Positions 36,584 to 49,300 of a stretch of DNA of 64,000 bases are shown piece by piece. Location: NCBI GenBank assembly GCA_038502055.1, contig JAXRKN010000042.1:4324001-4388000 (forward strand), written 5' to 3'. The DNA is from Tanytarsus gracilentus. Taxonomy: Eukaryota; Arthropoda; Insecta; Diptera; Chironomidae. A program made the position numbers and the translations under genes. A model generated the notes under the pieces. The model had not been told where the DNA came from, did no database searches, and saw only the letters and a program-made list of their open reading frames with translations. Within the stretch, counting starts at the first letter, position 1, and each line of letters begins with the position of its first letter.

Positions 36584-39500
36584 TTATTTATAATATGTCG
36601 CATTTCGCCCATAAGTACTGAGCGGAATAGGTTGGTTGTTGTTATTTCCGCTACTGCTGCTGTACAAATTGTGCTCTCCAGAAGGGAGATAATCTACATC
36701 ATAATAAATGCACTCTGAAGCATTGCTTCGACTTTTTGGTCGCGGAACTTGAAAATTTCTATTGAGCATGTCGTTTCGATCTTCTTCTTCGCTCGAGCTC
36801 GAATTTTCTAATGCCTTAAGACCATTGTTGCTGCTTCGGCTTAAGCCATTCAGTCTAAAAATGTTATTTTTTTTAAAAGTTTGAGAACTTATTTTTACTA
36901 TATAATATATATATATCACCTTGGTAGAGGGATGGGCGGAAGAGTGCCACCGTGATGATGATGACCAAGATGGCCGTGATGACCCGACATTGTATTTAGA
37001 GTTGAAGAGTATCCAGGATACAGTCCCTGAACTCTTGCTGGCTCAACACCATAATGATTAGCTTGAGCCATCACATCTGCAATTTGCGCCCAGCGAATTC
37101 TCTCCTCAAGACCAACTTGATAAGGAATCGTCCCTATTGCACTTTTTTGTTGCAAATTGCTGCCGCCCAAATATCCAAAAACGGGACTTCCAACCATCGC
37201 GCTCTTGTGTTCACGTTGCCAACGGCGACTATGAAAAAAAATAATTAAGTAGCATCATAGAAAAATAAGTGTTAAGTTTAATATACCTCCACATAATTAG
37301 ACAAACTAATGTGAGAATAATTATGATAATTGCTGCTATGGAAGCTCCTATCGCAACGGTCAAAATTTCTCCGTCAATTTCGCAAGTTGATCTGAAAGTT
37401 TTTATTAAAGTTTTGTCTTTTACTTTAGAATTTTTCATATTTTTACCCATAAAAGGAACCAGAGCACGTGCAAACTTGACTTCCGGTATCGTCAAAACTA
37501 CATACGCCTCTATTATTGCAAAACGTGTCTGAGCACGATTGACAAACTCGACCTGCTCGATTTAATTGATCAGGATTTGGATCTTTAAAGCCACTCTTGC
37601 ATTGACACCTTCAAAAATAATATTAAAATATTAACTTTTTAAAAAGTTTAAATTTTGCACCTGTAGCTTCCAAAACTATTGACACAATAGGCGTCACTAT
37701 CGCAGTCATTTAGGTCGTGTGAAGAACATTCATCTGAAAGAAAGTACATTAAATTTTATAATTTTATTTCAAAAAAATATTCCCCACCTAAATCTTGAAC
37801 TGCCGACACGGACCCGACCGGACTCTCGACAAAAAGACTTGAACTTCCGATATTATTATTTCTTCTTTGAATAACACCAATTAAGTGACGTTGAATTTCA
37901 TGTCTAATTTTTTGTTGTAGGGTTTCCGCGTTTTCCTCCAACATGATCGTAAAATTTACAAAAACACCTGCTAGCCCTTTCGATGGATCTCCTTTATAAA
38001 TTTCATTAATTTTGGCATCCACAAACTCATCAGAAAAGGGTGTCATGCTCATCGCGGAATCAATCTATAGATATATGTTAAATTTTAACTTCCAATTACA
38101 ATTATGTAAGAAGTTTCAAACTTACCGCACGGAATGATTCATATTTTAACGACCGATATACTTCTGATGTTTCTTTAAGCGTCGACTCCCATGTGATTTT
38201 CTTCTCATTATACTTATCAATGCGAAGTGACACAACCAGTGAAACGATTTTTCTACAAATTTCTCTGTGCTTTCTTCGAGCGTATCCTATGAAGATAAAT
38301 GAACAATTAATTTTGCATGGTTAAAAGAGTTATGATTTTATTTAAATTAAAAAAAAGAAAACTTTTTGATAAAAGTTACTGCTTTAACGCACCTGGTTTA
38401 CAATTGCAGCTTGAAATGCCATTTTCAATTCGACATTTCTCATTTTGTGCCTGATCACAAGTTGAATCATCACCAATTATGCAAGTGTCAATTCTAACTT
38501 GTGGTTGATTCGCTTGTATTGACGGAATTTTTGGTCTCTGTTGCGGATGATTATTGATCTTTGGTCCAGCATTATAGCCGTTCATTTGTGCCTTAAGAAG
38601 GGGTGCCTCTGTCTCCACCTCAACATATCCAGTTCCAATGTTTCCTGGATTGTTCACTTTTGTAGGCTCAATTTTGACACTTGTTGCCGCCTCAGTTGAA
38701 TCACTAAATAAATTAAAGTACGTTCTTTTACCGTCAATTGACACAAAATTGTGATCGCCGGATGGCTCAAACAACACATCGTCAGTGGGCTGATATTTTT
38801 TGTAAGGATTCACATTAACAATTGTCTGTTGTGAACCTCCGTTTGGACCTTGAATGGCCGACAATGTGACATCAAAAATTTCGCCATAGCCGAAATCATT
38901 TTTATTTTGATTTTGTGGAAGAGGCTTGACTGTATTTCTCTGAGTATACATGCTTTTATGGCCCGGTTTAAATTCAGGATCATCCAAGACAATACCTGGA
39001 CGGGGTTGGAAGGATGTCTGCATTGTGTCGGGATTTTTAGATGCTTCGTTTATTACACTTGACGGAGTAATAACTGAAGACAAAACTGGCGTTTCAATCA
39101 CTTGCTGTTGCAATGTATTTTCAATGATCGACGACTCAATCAAGCTCGAACTATCGGATAAAACTTTATCTAGGGAAAAATCATCCTTTACAAGATTAAC
39201 CTCAGATGTAGATTGAATTATGGTAGTTATGGTTGGTGAAATTGATACGGTTTCATTTTCATTTAGCACGTCCACTTGTTCAGCCTCCTCCTTAATAATT
39301 TCTTCATCATAGTTTTCGACTTCAACTTTTGGAATTTCTACCTCTTCAATGAAAGTTGGAATTGGTCGATTAAATGCAGGAATGGGACGTCTTTGAATTG
39401 GAGGACGAGGTTTGGGACGGCGCCAGGGAGGTCGATTTTGAGAAACAAATCCAGGACGATAATTTTGTTGCATCGAAGGTACAATTTGTTCGGGCACTGG

Positions 39501-42158
39501 AACTCCAGTTAAAAATGGTCGAAGAGGAGCGTCTTGTCGTTGAGGCTCAAAAGGACCCTTTGCTAAATCATGAATGTTGTCGTTAAAGGGAACTTGAGCC
39601 TCAGCAATTCGAGGTGGTCCCCTGTTGTTAATTCGATTGTTGTGCATTGGTGATCGGGATCCCTGACTATTAGCGTGTACATTAACATTTCCATTTAAAA
39701 GCTTAACAATTCCTGTAATAATGTCCTGAATGTCCGGATTGTTTTGTCTAGGCCTCGAGGAATTCGTTAAAGCAGCCGTCATCATAGCAGTACTCATTTC
39801 CAAACTCGGGGGTCGCACTTGAACTTGACGACCCCGTTTCACTAAAAAAGAATTTTCACTCTCTTTTTTCTCATCTTGGAAGCTTTTAGTCTTTGTCGGT
39901 GATATAATCTCACTTATTTTTATACTCTCAATGTCATTAAGCTCATTGTTGATGTATTTTTCGTCATTGGAAACTGTAGACTTTCCGACCAGCAATGAAT
40001 CAACTTTACCCTCATTATCTTCATCTTTTTTGTCAAACACAACAGCTATCGATGACTGTAAAATACCTTCGCCGTTATTCTTCTCATAAATTAGAGACTT
40101 TGGAGACATGTTAGATATCGAGTAGGGATTTGGGACATCGTGCGCTAAACCTTTAAAAAATTAATTAATCAAAATTGGGCAAAATTGGTAATTTTATCTT
40201 GGCACAATCAGATTTATTTACGTTGTATAATTTCAGACACCAGAAAAATGTTCTTTGAACTCGAACCCCCCAAACAACCAAGCAACCTTTTTAGTCATTT
40301 ATTTCTTTCAAGTGCAAGTATATTACGAATAAAAGAAAGAAAAAAATAGGGAGGATTTTGCTGTTATAACCATATATTTTCTTTTGCTCTGCAACAAACT
40401 CCATTTTCTAGTCAATTTCTCTGGTATTTTATTATATTTCAATTTTATTACATTGGCACAGAACAATGTTTTTAAATTATCAACACTTTCACGGGGATTG
40501 TTACGTTATATGTACCTTTATTTAGTATGCTTCGCGAAGCGAAAATTGTATTGAGTGATATGACATCAAGAGATGGAAATAATTTATATTTAGTATTCAA
40601 GTCGTGAACCTCGAGTTTGCTTTAATTCTTCTTGCTTCACGTACGTGCAAATTTTCATTTCGATTTAGTTTTAGTTTCATATAATGTATTAGGACATATT
40701 TGTATAAGTTGAGGGACTTTCAAGATGTTTAGATATTTTATGATGGTGTCAAGACATGGAAAAAAGTTCAATATGGCAAAGTGTTTATTAGTTTTTTGCC
40801 TGCGTGGGACATGAAACCGTTGGGGACGTAAATTTAAATAAAAGTATACTTTTTGTATTCAATTGTCTATTGAAAATACGTTGGGGACGAGATTTAAATT
40901 TTATTTGTATGAGGATTTTTTGAATTTTAACGGTAATATTAGGCCATGTCCCACGCAGGGTTTTTTGTATAAACCCGCATTTAACAGTTTTGAACGCTTT
41001 CGGTTATTTCTAGTTCAGTAGAGCTTCGACTGTCGTCTTCATCTTCCTCCGACTCATCTGGCTCCCCAAGAGCATAAACGAATTCATCAAAGTCTATGCG
41101 TCCGTCTCCATTAACATCAACTTCTCTGATCATAGCTTCGACTAGAAAAGTAATTTTTTAAACTAATTGAAAACGTTCTTTTACAAAAAAAATTTAAATT
41201 TAAATCTCACTAACTTTTAGGACGTAAGATAAAATTGGAGTTTTTAATAATAAAATAAAAATCAATATACTTTCTTACTCTCTTCTTCGTCCAAGTCTTC
41301 GCCTATACATGGAACATGTCGATGGATATAAAAAAGAAGTATCAAATGAAAAGAGTTGTTAGAAAATAAAACCAATTTACCGAGACATTGGAGAACAGTT
41401 CTCAAATCTGACGATGTTATATATCCGCGATTATGCTTGTCAAAAACATGGAAAGCATCTCTCAATTCTTGTTCTTCATTCGAAGAATCTGATTGATCTG
41501 AATCGGTTATGTTTAGCATAATTTCTACAAATTCCTCGAACGAGACAGTTCCATCACCATCTGTGATTCATGAATTAATATCATCGATATTTATATTTCA
41601 TAAGGATTTGAACCCACCAGTGTCGACAAATGACAGCATCTCTTGCAGCTCATCTATTCTCGCCCATTGGCCGAGCTGTGCAATAGTATTTGCTTAATTA
41701 CTCACTAGTCGCATACACATATAAATATTTTTTTAAAATTTGACTACCTTATGCATGACATGACCCAACTCTTCTTTCGTAAGATACCCATTTCCATCCT
41801 TATCAAATAAACTGAATGCATCTCGATATTCACGGAGTTTACTCTTGCTTGTAAGCGGAGTGATACGCTTGTTCTGATTTAAATTCGACTTTCCTTGCTC
41901 CATTTTTTAATTTAAATTAAATTTTAAGTAAAAGTTCTCGTGATTGCAAATTTTTTTTGTACACGCAAAAAAGTGAAGAAAAAAAAATCTGATTGTGCGC
42001 ACATTGGAGAATAAATAAATTCAATTTTTGAAATTGCTTAACGGTGCATGCGAAGAAGAGCAGATGAATATGGTGTGTACACGCTGACTTGACTTACCTG
42101 AGCAAAATACCAGCAGAATTGATAAAATACACGGCAGACTCATAATTTTGACGCTCAT
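36584..42158 (-). CDS. Secreted/type I membrane protein with EGF-like repeats, SEA-like domain and long cytoplasmic tail
   Basis: Nine exons on the minus strand: 42158-42098, 40150-38393, 38286-38126, 38064-37788, 37733-37661, 37608-37447, 37391-37287, 37228-36920, 36854-36584; 1058 residues in phase. The first exon gives a signal peptide (MSVKIMSLPCILSILLVFCS). Exon 2 encodes a ~590-residue disordered, Pro/Gln/Thr-rich segment ending in an EGF-like Cys cluster (CNCKPG). A SEA-like region (~650-750) follows, then a DECSSHD calcium-binding-type EGF, a second EGF-like cluster, a membrane helix (~840-864, IGASIAAIIIIILTLVCLIM) and a ~190-residue cytosolic tail with a His/Gly-rich patch. I recognise the architecture from insect proteins loosely annotated after a sea-urchin sperm flagellar protein, but I cannot name the gene. 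A cell-surface role is inferred. Linking exon 1 across the nested gene rests on a perfect phase and signal-peptide match. Confidence 0.8.
40799..40959 (+). mobile_element. MITE copy C, perfect TIRs and 8-bp duplication, next to the EF-hand stop
   Basis: At 161 bp, it runs from CCTGCGTGGGACATG to its exact complement CATGTCCCACGCAGG, flanked by the perfect 8-bp duplication GTTTTTTG (40791-40798 and 40960-40967). This is the best-preserved copy and defines the family. It starts 21 bp beyond the stop codon of the EF-hand gene and inside an intron of the SEA/EGF gene. On the minus strand it contains AATAAA at 40905-40900. Confidence 0.9.
40981..41903 (-). CDS. Calmodulin-like four-EF-hand protein with acidic C-terminal tail, nested gene
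   Basis: Five exons on the minus strand, 41903-41748, 41675-41618, 41560-41381, 41302-41279 and 41141-40981, encode 192 residues. About 20 N-terminal residues precede the EF-hand core. Loops read DKDGNGYLTKEE, DTDGDGTVSFEE, DKHNRGYITSSD and DVNGDGRIDFDE. Loops 1, 2 and 4 have good calcium ligands; loop 3 has His, Arg and a terminal Asp at ligand positions and is probably weak. The second and fourth EF-hand helices resemble calmodulin (LGQWARIDELQEML, EEEIEAMIREVD). The C-terminus is a very acidic tail (EPDESEEDEDD) absent from calmodulin. It is a divergent calmodulin-like or troponin-C-like sensor; the target is unknown. It sits entirely within the first intron of the SEA/EGF gene on the same strand. 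Confidence 0.88.
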
Positions 42159-43082
42159 TTTCACTTTTACTCCAATTACAAATGTAATTTAATATTTTTT
42201 TTTGTTATAGCCAACACTTCTTTTTAAATATAAATTTCGTTTAGAATCCAAGAATGTAATGCGGCGACTACAGAAAACACACAGTTATTATTTTCTAGAG
42301 CCGGTTAGGTGGCTCTATAATGGTCATTCTTGATCTTCTTATAGATTCAAGATTTTTTATTTTGTTCAAAAATGTATTGAAATTTTTTTCCAATTTTTTT
42401 TCACACGCATATGAGTTGGTATTAAATTTAGTCACTTTATACGTCGCAATAGTAAAATTCCAAGTTATTAACTTAAAATCCGTGTATGACGAAGACGAAT
42501 GTTGTTACTCAACCAAAAGAGAATATATAAACGTACACTTGTTACAATAAGCACATAAGAGTGTTGGAGAGAAATTTCTTTTACGTTGACCTATTTTTCC
42601 TTTTTAAACTTTCACAGCTTCAAAGTTATATCCACCATATTTTTTTTCTCATTCAGATTTAGCTATTCAAATTCTAACAATTTCTATTTAATTTATGTAA
42701 ATTAGGATATATGGCACTCGCTACTTTCTTAGGCTTAAAATCCTTGTAACTTTTGCACAAAATCTTCTTGATAACGCGATATTTAGTAAAAATTGACACG
42801 TTAAGTCAATTTTGCATTCTAATCCGTAAGTTCTTCATTATACAACCGTTTCTTGAAATTCCTCAACTGGTACTGAAAGGTATATTGGAAAAAATAGAGG
42901 AACAACGCATAGTATTTCTTTTTCTCTCCTACTTTCTTTATTTCTTGCTGTTGGTGTTAGTACACACAATTCATTCAATTTTTTTTTCATATAATATATC
43001 GAAAGAAGTTCAAGTCTGTTGAGCATTGAAATCTTTCGTTGGCAACGTAGCCAAAGAAAAGCGGAAAGCTTAAATCACTTGA
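42159..43082 (-). other. Intergenic between MetRS 3' end and SEA/EGF gene start
   Basis: No coding exon was recognised. Open frames on both strands are short and overlap one another. It should contain the MetRS 3' UTR and the promoter of the SEA/EGF gene. Confidence 0.5.
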
Positions 43083-45818
43083 TTACTTCTGCACTCCCGA
43101 ATATCTCTTCTTCAACTCTTCCACTTTACTCTGTTCGATTTTAGTGAATAACGGTTGAGGTTTTCCGATCTGATGATTAGGAAGCAGCAGGAGAGTCATT
43201 TGTGGTTGCCTAAAAAGAAGAAAAAAAATTAAAATCATTATTTACTTAATTAAAATTTTCAACCTACAAAGGTTTGATGCATCCATTCGAAATATTCAAT
43301 TGAGAGTAAATTTTCCTGGCCGTTGCAGGCATGAAAGGGAAGATTAGATTTGCGAGACAATAGGTAATATTGCAGCATAAACTAATAACACTCGCTGCTC
43401 TTGCTTTCTGTTCATTGCCTCCTTTCATAAGAACCCAAGGCTGTTCTGTCTGCATATATTGATTTCCATGTCTTGAAACACCCATAACATGTCTGATTGC
43501 ATCTCGATATCGTGTCTTCTCCATTGATGAGACATATTCCTTAATTTCTCGATTAATGAGTGACAGTAAAATCAAATCATCATCGTTGAGTTTAATTTCA
43601 CTGATTGTGCTCGAGAAGTTCTTTTCGCAAAATACCAATGCTCGATTGATAAAGTTACCCAAGTTATTCAAAAGTTCAGAGTTATTTCTCGTGCCCAAGT
43701 CGGTCCAACTGAAGGTAGAATCTTGTGTTTCGGGGCGAGTTGCTGCCAAATAAAATCTCCACACATCAGCTTCAATTCCAGTGTCTTGGGCATCGTTACC
43801 GAAAACACCGATTCCTCGGCTCTTGCTGAATTTTCCATCTTCATAGTTTAGGTACTGGAATAAAAAAGAATTTGTTAATGTTTTAAAATTTAAAAAAGTA
43901 TTTAATTCTTACTTCAGTTGCCATAATATGAGATACGATTGTGTATCCTCTATCGACTCCGATGAGTGTTGATGGAAACATCACCGAGTGGAAAGGAACC
44001 TTTCAGAAAAAAGCAATGTTTTGGAATGTAATTATAAAGTGAAAAATTCTTACATTATCTTTGGCCATAAACTGAAAGAGCTCAATTTTAGCTGTTGAGT
44101 CTGTGGGTTGCCACCACTTTTTCCATTCTTTAGTGTATTTATTTGTGATTGAAATGTATCCGATAGGCGCATCAAACCACACATAAAAGACTTTTTTCTC
44201 GAAATCTTTAAGTGGCACAGGAATTCCCCACTTTAAATCTCTGGTGATGCATCTCGACTTTAGACCCTCCTTAATCCAAGCTTTTGTAATTACTCTTGCA
44301 TTATTTGTCCATTTCATGTCTACAGATTCAATCCACTCTTTAAGTTTTGGCTCAATTTTCGGCAAATCGAGGAACAGTTGATCTGAATTTCTAACAACAG
44401 GGGCCGAGTTACACACTTTACAGCGCGGTCTAATGAGATCAATTGCATTAATTAATTTACCACAACCATCGCATTGATCTCCTCTTGCGTCTTCATAGCC
44501 GCAGCCCTCATACGGGCAAGTACCCTCAACGAATCGATCAGCTAAATACTTTTCACACAATTCACACAATAATTGTTCTACAGATTTCGTTTCAATGTAG
44601 CCTTTCTTGTGGAGATCTAAGAAAAGATCTTGAACAATTTTAGTTTGCTCACTTGTTGATGTGCGGCCAAAATAGTCGAATCCAATGCCAAACCATCGAT
44701 AAATAGCGTTATGAATTTCAAAATATTTGTCACAGATCTCCCTTGGTGTGAGATTTTCTGCCAGGGCTTTCGTCTCGGTTGCCGTTCCATATTCATCAGT
44801 CCCGCACACGTAGAGTGTATTGTAGCCACACATACGGGAGTATCTTGCAAAAATATCAGCTGACAAAACGCAGCCAATAATATTGCCAAGATGAGGAACA
44901 TTATTGACGTAAGGAAGTGCTGAGGTTATAAGAACATTTCTCTCTCCTGACTTTGGCAAAACTACCCGCGGTTCCTCCTTTCTTACTCCATCTTCCTCAA
45001 ACACAAAACTCTTTCTTGCCAATTCAATTTCATTAATAGAAACAGAGTCTACAATGTGCGTTGGAGTCTCACTTAAAACTTTAAAATCTACCTCTGCGTT
45101 ATATGGAACTAATTCGATGTGATGCAAACCTCCAAAACGATTACAATGTTGAAGTGATGATAAATGAATGTAATTAATTGGAAGTTTCTTTACCGCTTCT
45201 TTTACCGCATCAGTGCTTGACACTTCACGATGCCAACGAGTAACATTTTCAATGTTTTGCGACCCTTTTAAAGTTCCGTTGGACAATAGTAAGCACCATA
45301 CACTGAAGTCGGCAGAAGAGATTTTATCTCCAGTTAAAAAACGAGAGTTTTTCAATGTCTCATCAAGAAAAATGACAAGCGAGTTGAGTGTCGACGATGC
45401 ATTGGTATCAACTCTTATTCCTGTGCTCATTGTTTGAACTAATGCAGGCGCAAGTCTCGTTGTTGACCATTCCATCCACTAAAAATAATAATTAGCTACG
45501 ATCCAGTTACCGGCGATGACTCACCTCACTACGAACATCTGTATCTTCTTCGATCCCGTTCATTAAAAACTTGACAGCAGCATCAGTCATAAAGAACTGA
45601 GATCCATCGTCTAGCTGAAGACATGGTATATGCTTCGGTTCCTTAATTTGGATATTTTCTGGGAACCGAAAATAATTATGGAAAACAATTTTATCAAAAA
45701 TAGCAAATTTCTCACCATTTAAAGTTACGAATTTAATTTCTAGCTCCTTCTTAGCAAAATTAGCAACGGTTAAAAGTTTTAATCCAAGCGGATTGCTCTT
45801 TTCCGTGTAAAGAATCAT
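43083..45818 (-). CDS. MetRS: Cytosolic methionyl-tRNA synthetase
   Basis: Five exons on the minus strand, 45818-45525, 45478-44054, 43999-43913, 43854-43268 and 43209-43083, encode 839 residues. A GST-like N-terminal domain (~1-215) that normally mounts the enzyme in the multisynthetase complex is followed by the class I catalytic core. Signatures are the HIGH-type PYVNNVPHLGN, CGTDEYGTATETKA, a zinc knuckle region with four Cys pairs (LCELCEKY, CDGCGKL, CKVC), FYVWFDAPIGY and the KMSKS-type KFSKSRG. An anticodon-binding helical domain with SRHGNQYMQTEQPW follows. It ends shortly after (RYSGVQK), so the C-terminal WHEP domain of vertebrate MARS1 is absent. I chose the ATG at 45818 because it begins the first strand of the GST fold; an in-frame ATG at 45887 would add 23 residues. 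It charges tRNA-Met for initiation and elongation. Confidence 0.96.
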
Positions 45819-46363
45819 ATTTTTTGCAATTGAAAATTCCACGTTTACTAGCACAAAATTGTGTTCAGTTTTTACTAACACATACAAAAAATAATTTTGA
45901 ATTTGTGAGTGCGCGCAAAATATATATATATATATATAGGGTCACTGTTCCTGAAAACCTCTATAAAAAAACAAAAAACATACATTTTTATCTCAAAAAA
46001 TAGTCTAAAATTTATTATTGTAATGATTTTTACATTCAAAATATAGTTCAAAGTTTCGAAAACGTTTTTTTATGTCATCATTTTGATCATTTATAATAAA
46101 AACTTATCGTGGAGCTTAAAAGTTTTTTTAATAATATTTACAGAGGCTTCAATACTCTCAATTATTTCATGTTTATTAACAAAACTATTTACAAGCATTA
46201 CTATGCATATTTATTTATTAATTGTATTTCTAACATTTAATTGTGATGAATAGAAAAGGCTGTTGAAATGAAATTTCTTCTTTCGAATCGATTATTTTTG
46301 TACTTAATATTTTTCTCGAAATTTACATTCGATTCTTGATGAAAATAGCGATCCTACGTCTAA
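45819..46363 (-). other. Intergenic between Sin3A and MetRS
   Basis: This 545-bp spacer between the Sin3A stop and the MetRS start codon is AT-rich with a short (TA)n run at about 45921-45938. It must hold the Sin3A 3' UTR and the MetRS promoter. No gene was seen. Confidence 0.5.
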
Positions 46364-49300
46364 TTATGACCCTATGCTCTCTAAATTGGGTGGAAGAAAT
46401 TCCACAATATAGCGATTAAAAGGATAGTATGGTGTTTCCGATGTCTTGTTGTCTCTTTTCACGACCGTTTTACATGGAAGAAAATTGAGTTGATTTTTGC
46501 CTTGCAGCCATTCAACAATAGTCGAGCTTTGGACCTCTGTTGCATTGATAGAGAGCCATTTCTGCACGCATTCATTGAATTTTTCGTGCATTGTCAGCGT
46601 TACTTTTGGATGATTCTAAGAATAATATTTTTTTGTCAATCAGTGATTGGTAAAATGAATCGTTCAAAATTTACCTGTTTCGCTCTCTTTAACGAGTTAT
46701 ATCGATACAGGATGTACCCCTTATTTGTTGTATTGCAAAAGACTGTTTTGTACGTCTGATAATTGAATTTGACCTGTTCCTGATCATCTACGAAAAAATC
46801 GCTAAACGAGCTGGGCTGTCCGACTCTTTCGGGAAGATTTCGACTCAAAATATTATTTTTCTGTGGAAGAATCAATGGCGGAGGTATTGACGAGGAGGAG
46901 GTTGTGAGGATTGAGGCCGTTGGATCAGGAGGTGAGTCAGAAGTGAGACTCTTTGCGTTCGCATCACCATTCTCATATTTTACGTTCGGGATTCTGCTGT
47001 TAAACTTGCGAATGTTGCGCTGGAGAAATAACGGTTTTCTGGTTTTGAAATCCTAAAATAAAAAAAATTATATATTGTAATTTTCAACTGTCAGAAAAAA
47101 AAATTAAAGAATAATAAATTATAATTCAATGAAACAATAAAAATATAATAAATAAGCACATTGTACCAGATCATAAAATTAAGGCATCTAATTCCTTTTT
47201 AAACATTAAACAATAGGTTTGGATTGGAAAAATATTATTGTTAAAAAACAAGAACAAACCACAATACATATATCAAGTATATATAGAAAGATAAAATAAA
47301 ATTATTGAAAGAAAAATAACACAAAGTAAAAATATGTGAACGTGTATTTACCATATACACTTTTCATTAGCAATTTTCCTCTTGCGACATCCTGAACAGC
47401 TGTTTGTTGTTGTACACGAAAAAAGCATATTATATTAAACTTATTTAGTTCTCTTAAAAATTCTTCTTAAAATGTAAAAAAAGTTTTACGTAAATTTTTT
47501 TATTAGCACACAATATCATAAATTATTTTGGGATATCAGTACACAAAATATTTATTTTACAGAGTGGTTTGTTGTGTGTTTAAAAAGCAATATAGTTCAG
47601 ATATGACCTGGTACGAGGGAGCACGTTTTTACATTGCACTTACCATCTCATTGTCAGGCTTTTCAACCTTAATTTCCACCTCGAGACCGTTTAATGAATT
47701 ATTTCTACTGCTAACCCGCAGCGACCCAGACAATGAAGGATTCGTTAATCGCTCAACGTATTTACTAGTCACCTGACCCTGCTCATAATTTGTCGCGGAA
47801 GCATCCTCCGTATCGTTTTCCAACATTTCGATTGTGACACGACAATCGATTTTGTACTAGTAATAAAAAAATAAATAATGAAAATACTGGCAATTTTAAC
47901 AAAAAAAAATTGCTCACAATTAGTATTTTAAAATACATTTCCTCTTGGAGATTCGATTCAATTCGCCTCTGATAAGCTAATTCTGCAGCAGAACGCTTAA
48001 ACGCAGTTGAACAAGGCCCACCCGTTGCATGTTCCTGGCCCTCTACCTGATATAATTCAAAGCACTCGAGTGCATTTCGTTCCGTTACACAGAACTGAAG
48101 TTGCCGAACGGCATTAGAGACAACCTAATGAATGATTTGGATGAAAAAATTATAAATAGGTGCACCTTATTTTATTTTATTTTAAACTTACGCGATCAAG
48201 AGTGAAAGCAATATAGGCATGAATGCCATACATGTCTCTTAGTTTGTCTTCAAACGTCGTTGAGTCCATGTTACCGTCGAGAAGACTCTTCAGCATTTCC
48301 AAGAATGCTGGATAGTAGTCGGGAATTTCAAATTCATTTTGCGGTTTCAGTCTCAATGCCACGGCAACGCTCTCCCTTCGATTTGTTTTGAATTTTTCCT
48401 CTTCTGCCGCCATAATTTGCGTTCTTTCGTACATCGTTCTTAGCCGCTCGCAAAGGATTGCGTGGAGTCGAAGGAAGTAATACCAGTTGCTGTTTGCGTA
48501 GAATAACGTATATGCCTCCTCCTAATTTAATTGTTAAATTACAAATTAGTACAATTTAAAATTAATCTTTATTTTAATCTCATACCGAGTGCTTTGCATT
48601 GGCAGCATGAACTGGCAATAAATTGCCTCCCGGAGCTTGCTGACAGCTGTTTAGAGACGGTCTCGTTGCATCGGGATCTTGCTTTATTATCTCTACTTTG
48701 ACACTGGACTCCGTTGAAAATCTTTCACTAATATCCGCAAGTGATGTTTTATCGCTCTCTTTATTACACGTGTTCCCTTCCAATGATTTGTTTTCGGCTG
48801 ATTGAGTTGAATTTTTGGATCTGCTTTCGTCGACTGAAAATGGGAATACTGTAGCACACACGTGTTCGCATGGGGGGGATTTTAAACATTTATTGTAGTT
48901 GTTGAAACGATGATTCGTGAAGGATTTTTTTTAAAGGAAAAACAAGAATGTTAGTCAATGTCTTGGAAGAAAAGGTGTATATACTTAATGAAACCTAAAA
49001 TGTTTTGATCTGTTTTTTTTTAATTCGGAGGAGGAAAAGAGTTTAAAAAATTGAAGGATATAAAACACATTTTGTGTGAAATCTAACGTTTAATTTGTCT
49101 TGTCGTTTTTTATCAACTACACGAAGTAAAACATGATTTTTTAAACTTACCATCTTCCTTTTCGTCATCGCTAAGAGGTTGACGCGGAGCAAAAAAAAGT
49201 TCTGGCACAAACTGCCTCATGATGTGTTTAATTCGTGCCTTTTCGAGCTTCTGTATTCCAGTTTGCCTTTTCACGTGATGTATTAGAAGACTCGCCGCAT

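Noticed and set aside
36916..37197. Treating the cytoplasmic-tail exons as a separate small gene
   Set aside because: Splice phases join them directly to the transmembrane exon of the SEA/EGF gene, and they have no independent start context.
45819..45887. Upstream in-frame ATG that would extend MetRS by 23 residues
   Set aside because: The extra residues do not resemble the MetRS N-terminus, while the ATG at 45818 coincides with the start of the GST-like fold; kept only as an alternative.
47347..47386. Possible extra Sin3A micro-exon (reads DVARGKLLMKSVY) between exons 47644 and 47052
   Set aside because: It has acceptable splice sites but is 40 bp long and would break the frame, whereas direct joining of 47644 to 47052 keeps frame and matches the Sin3 family.
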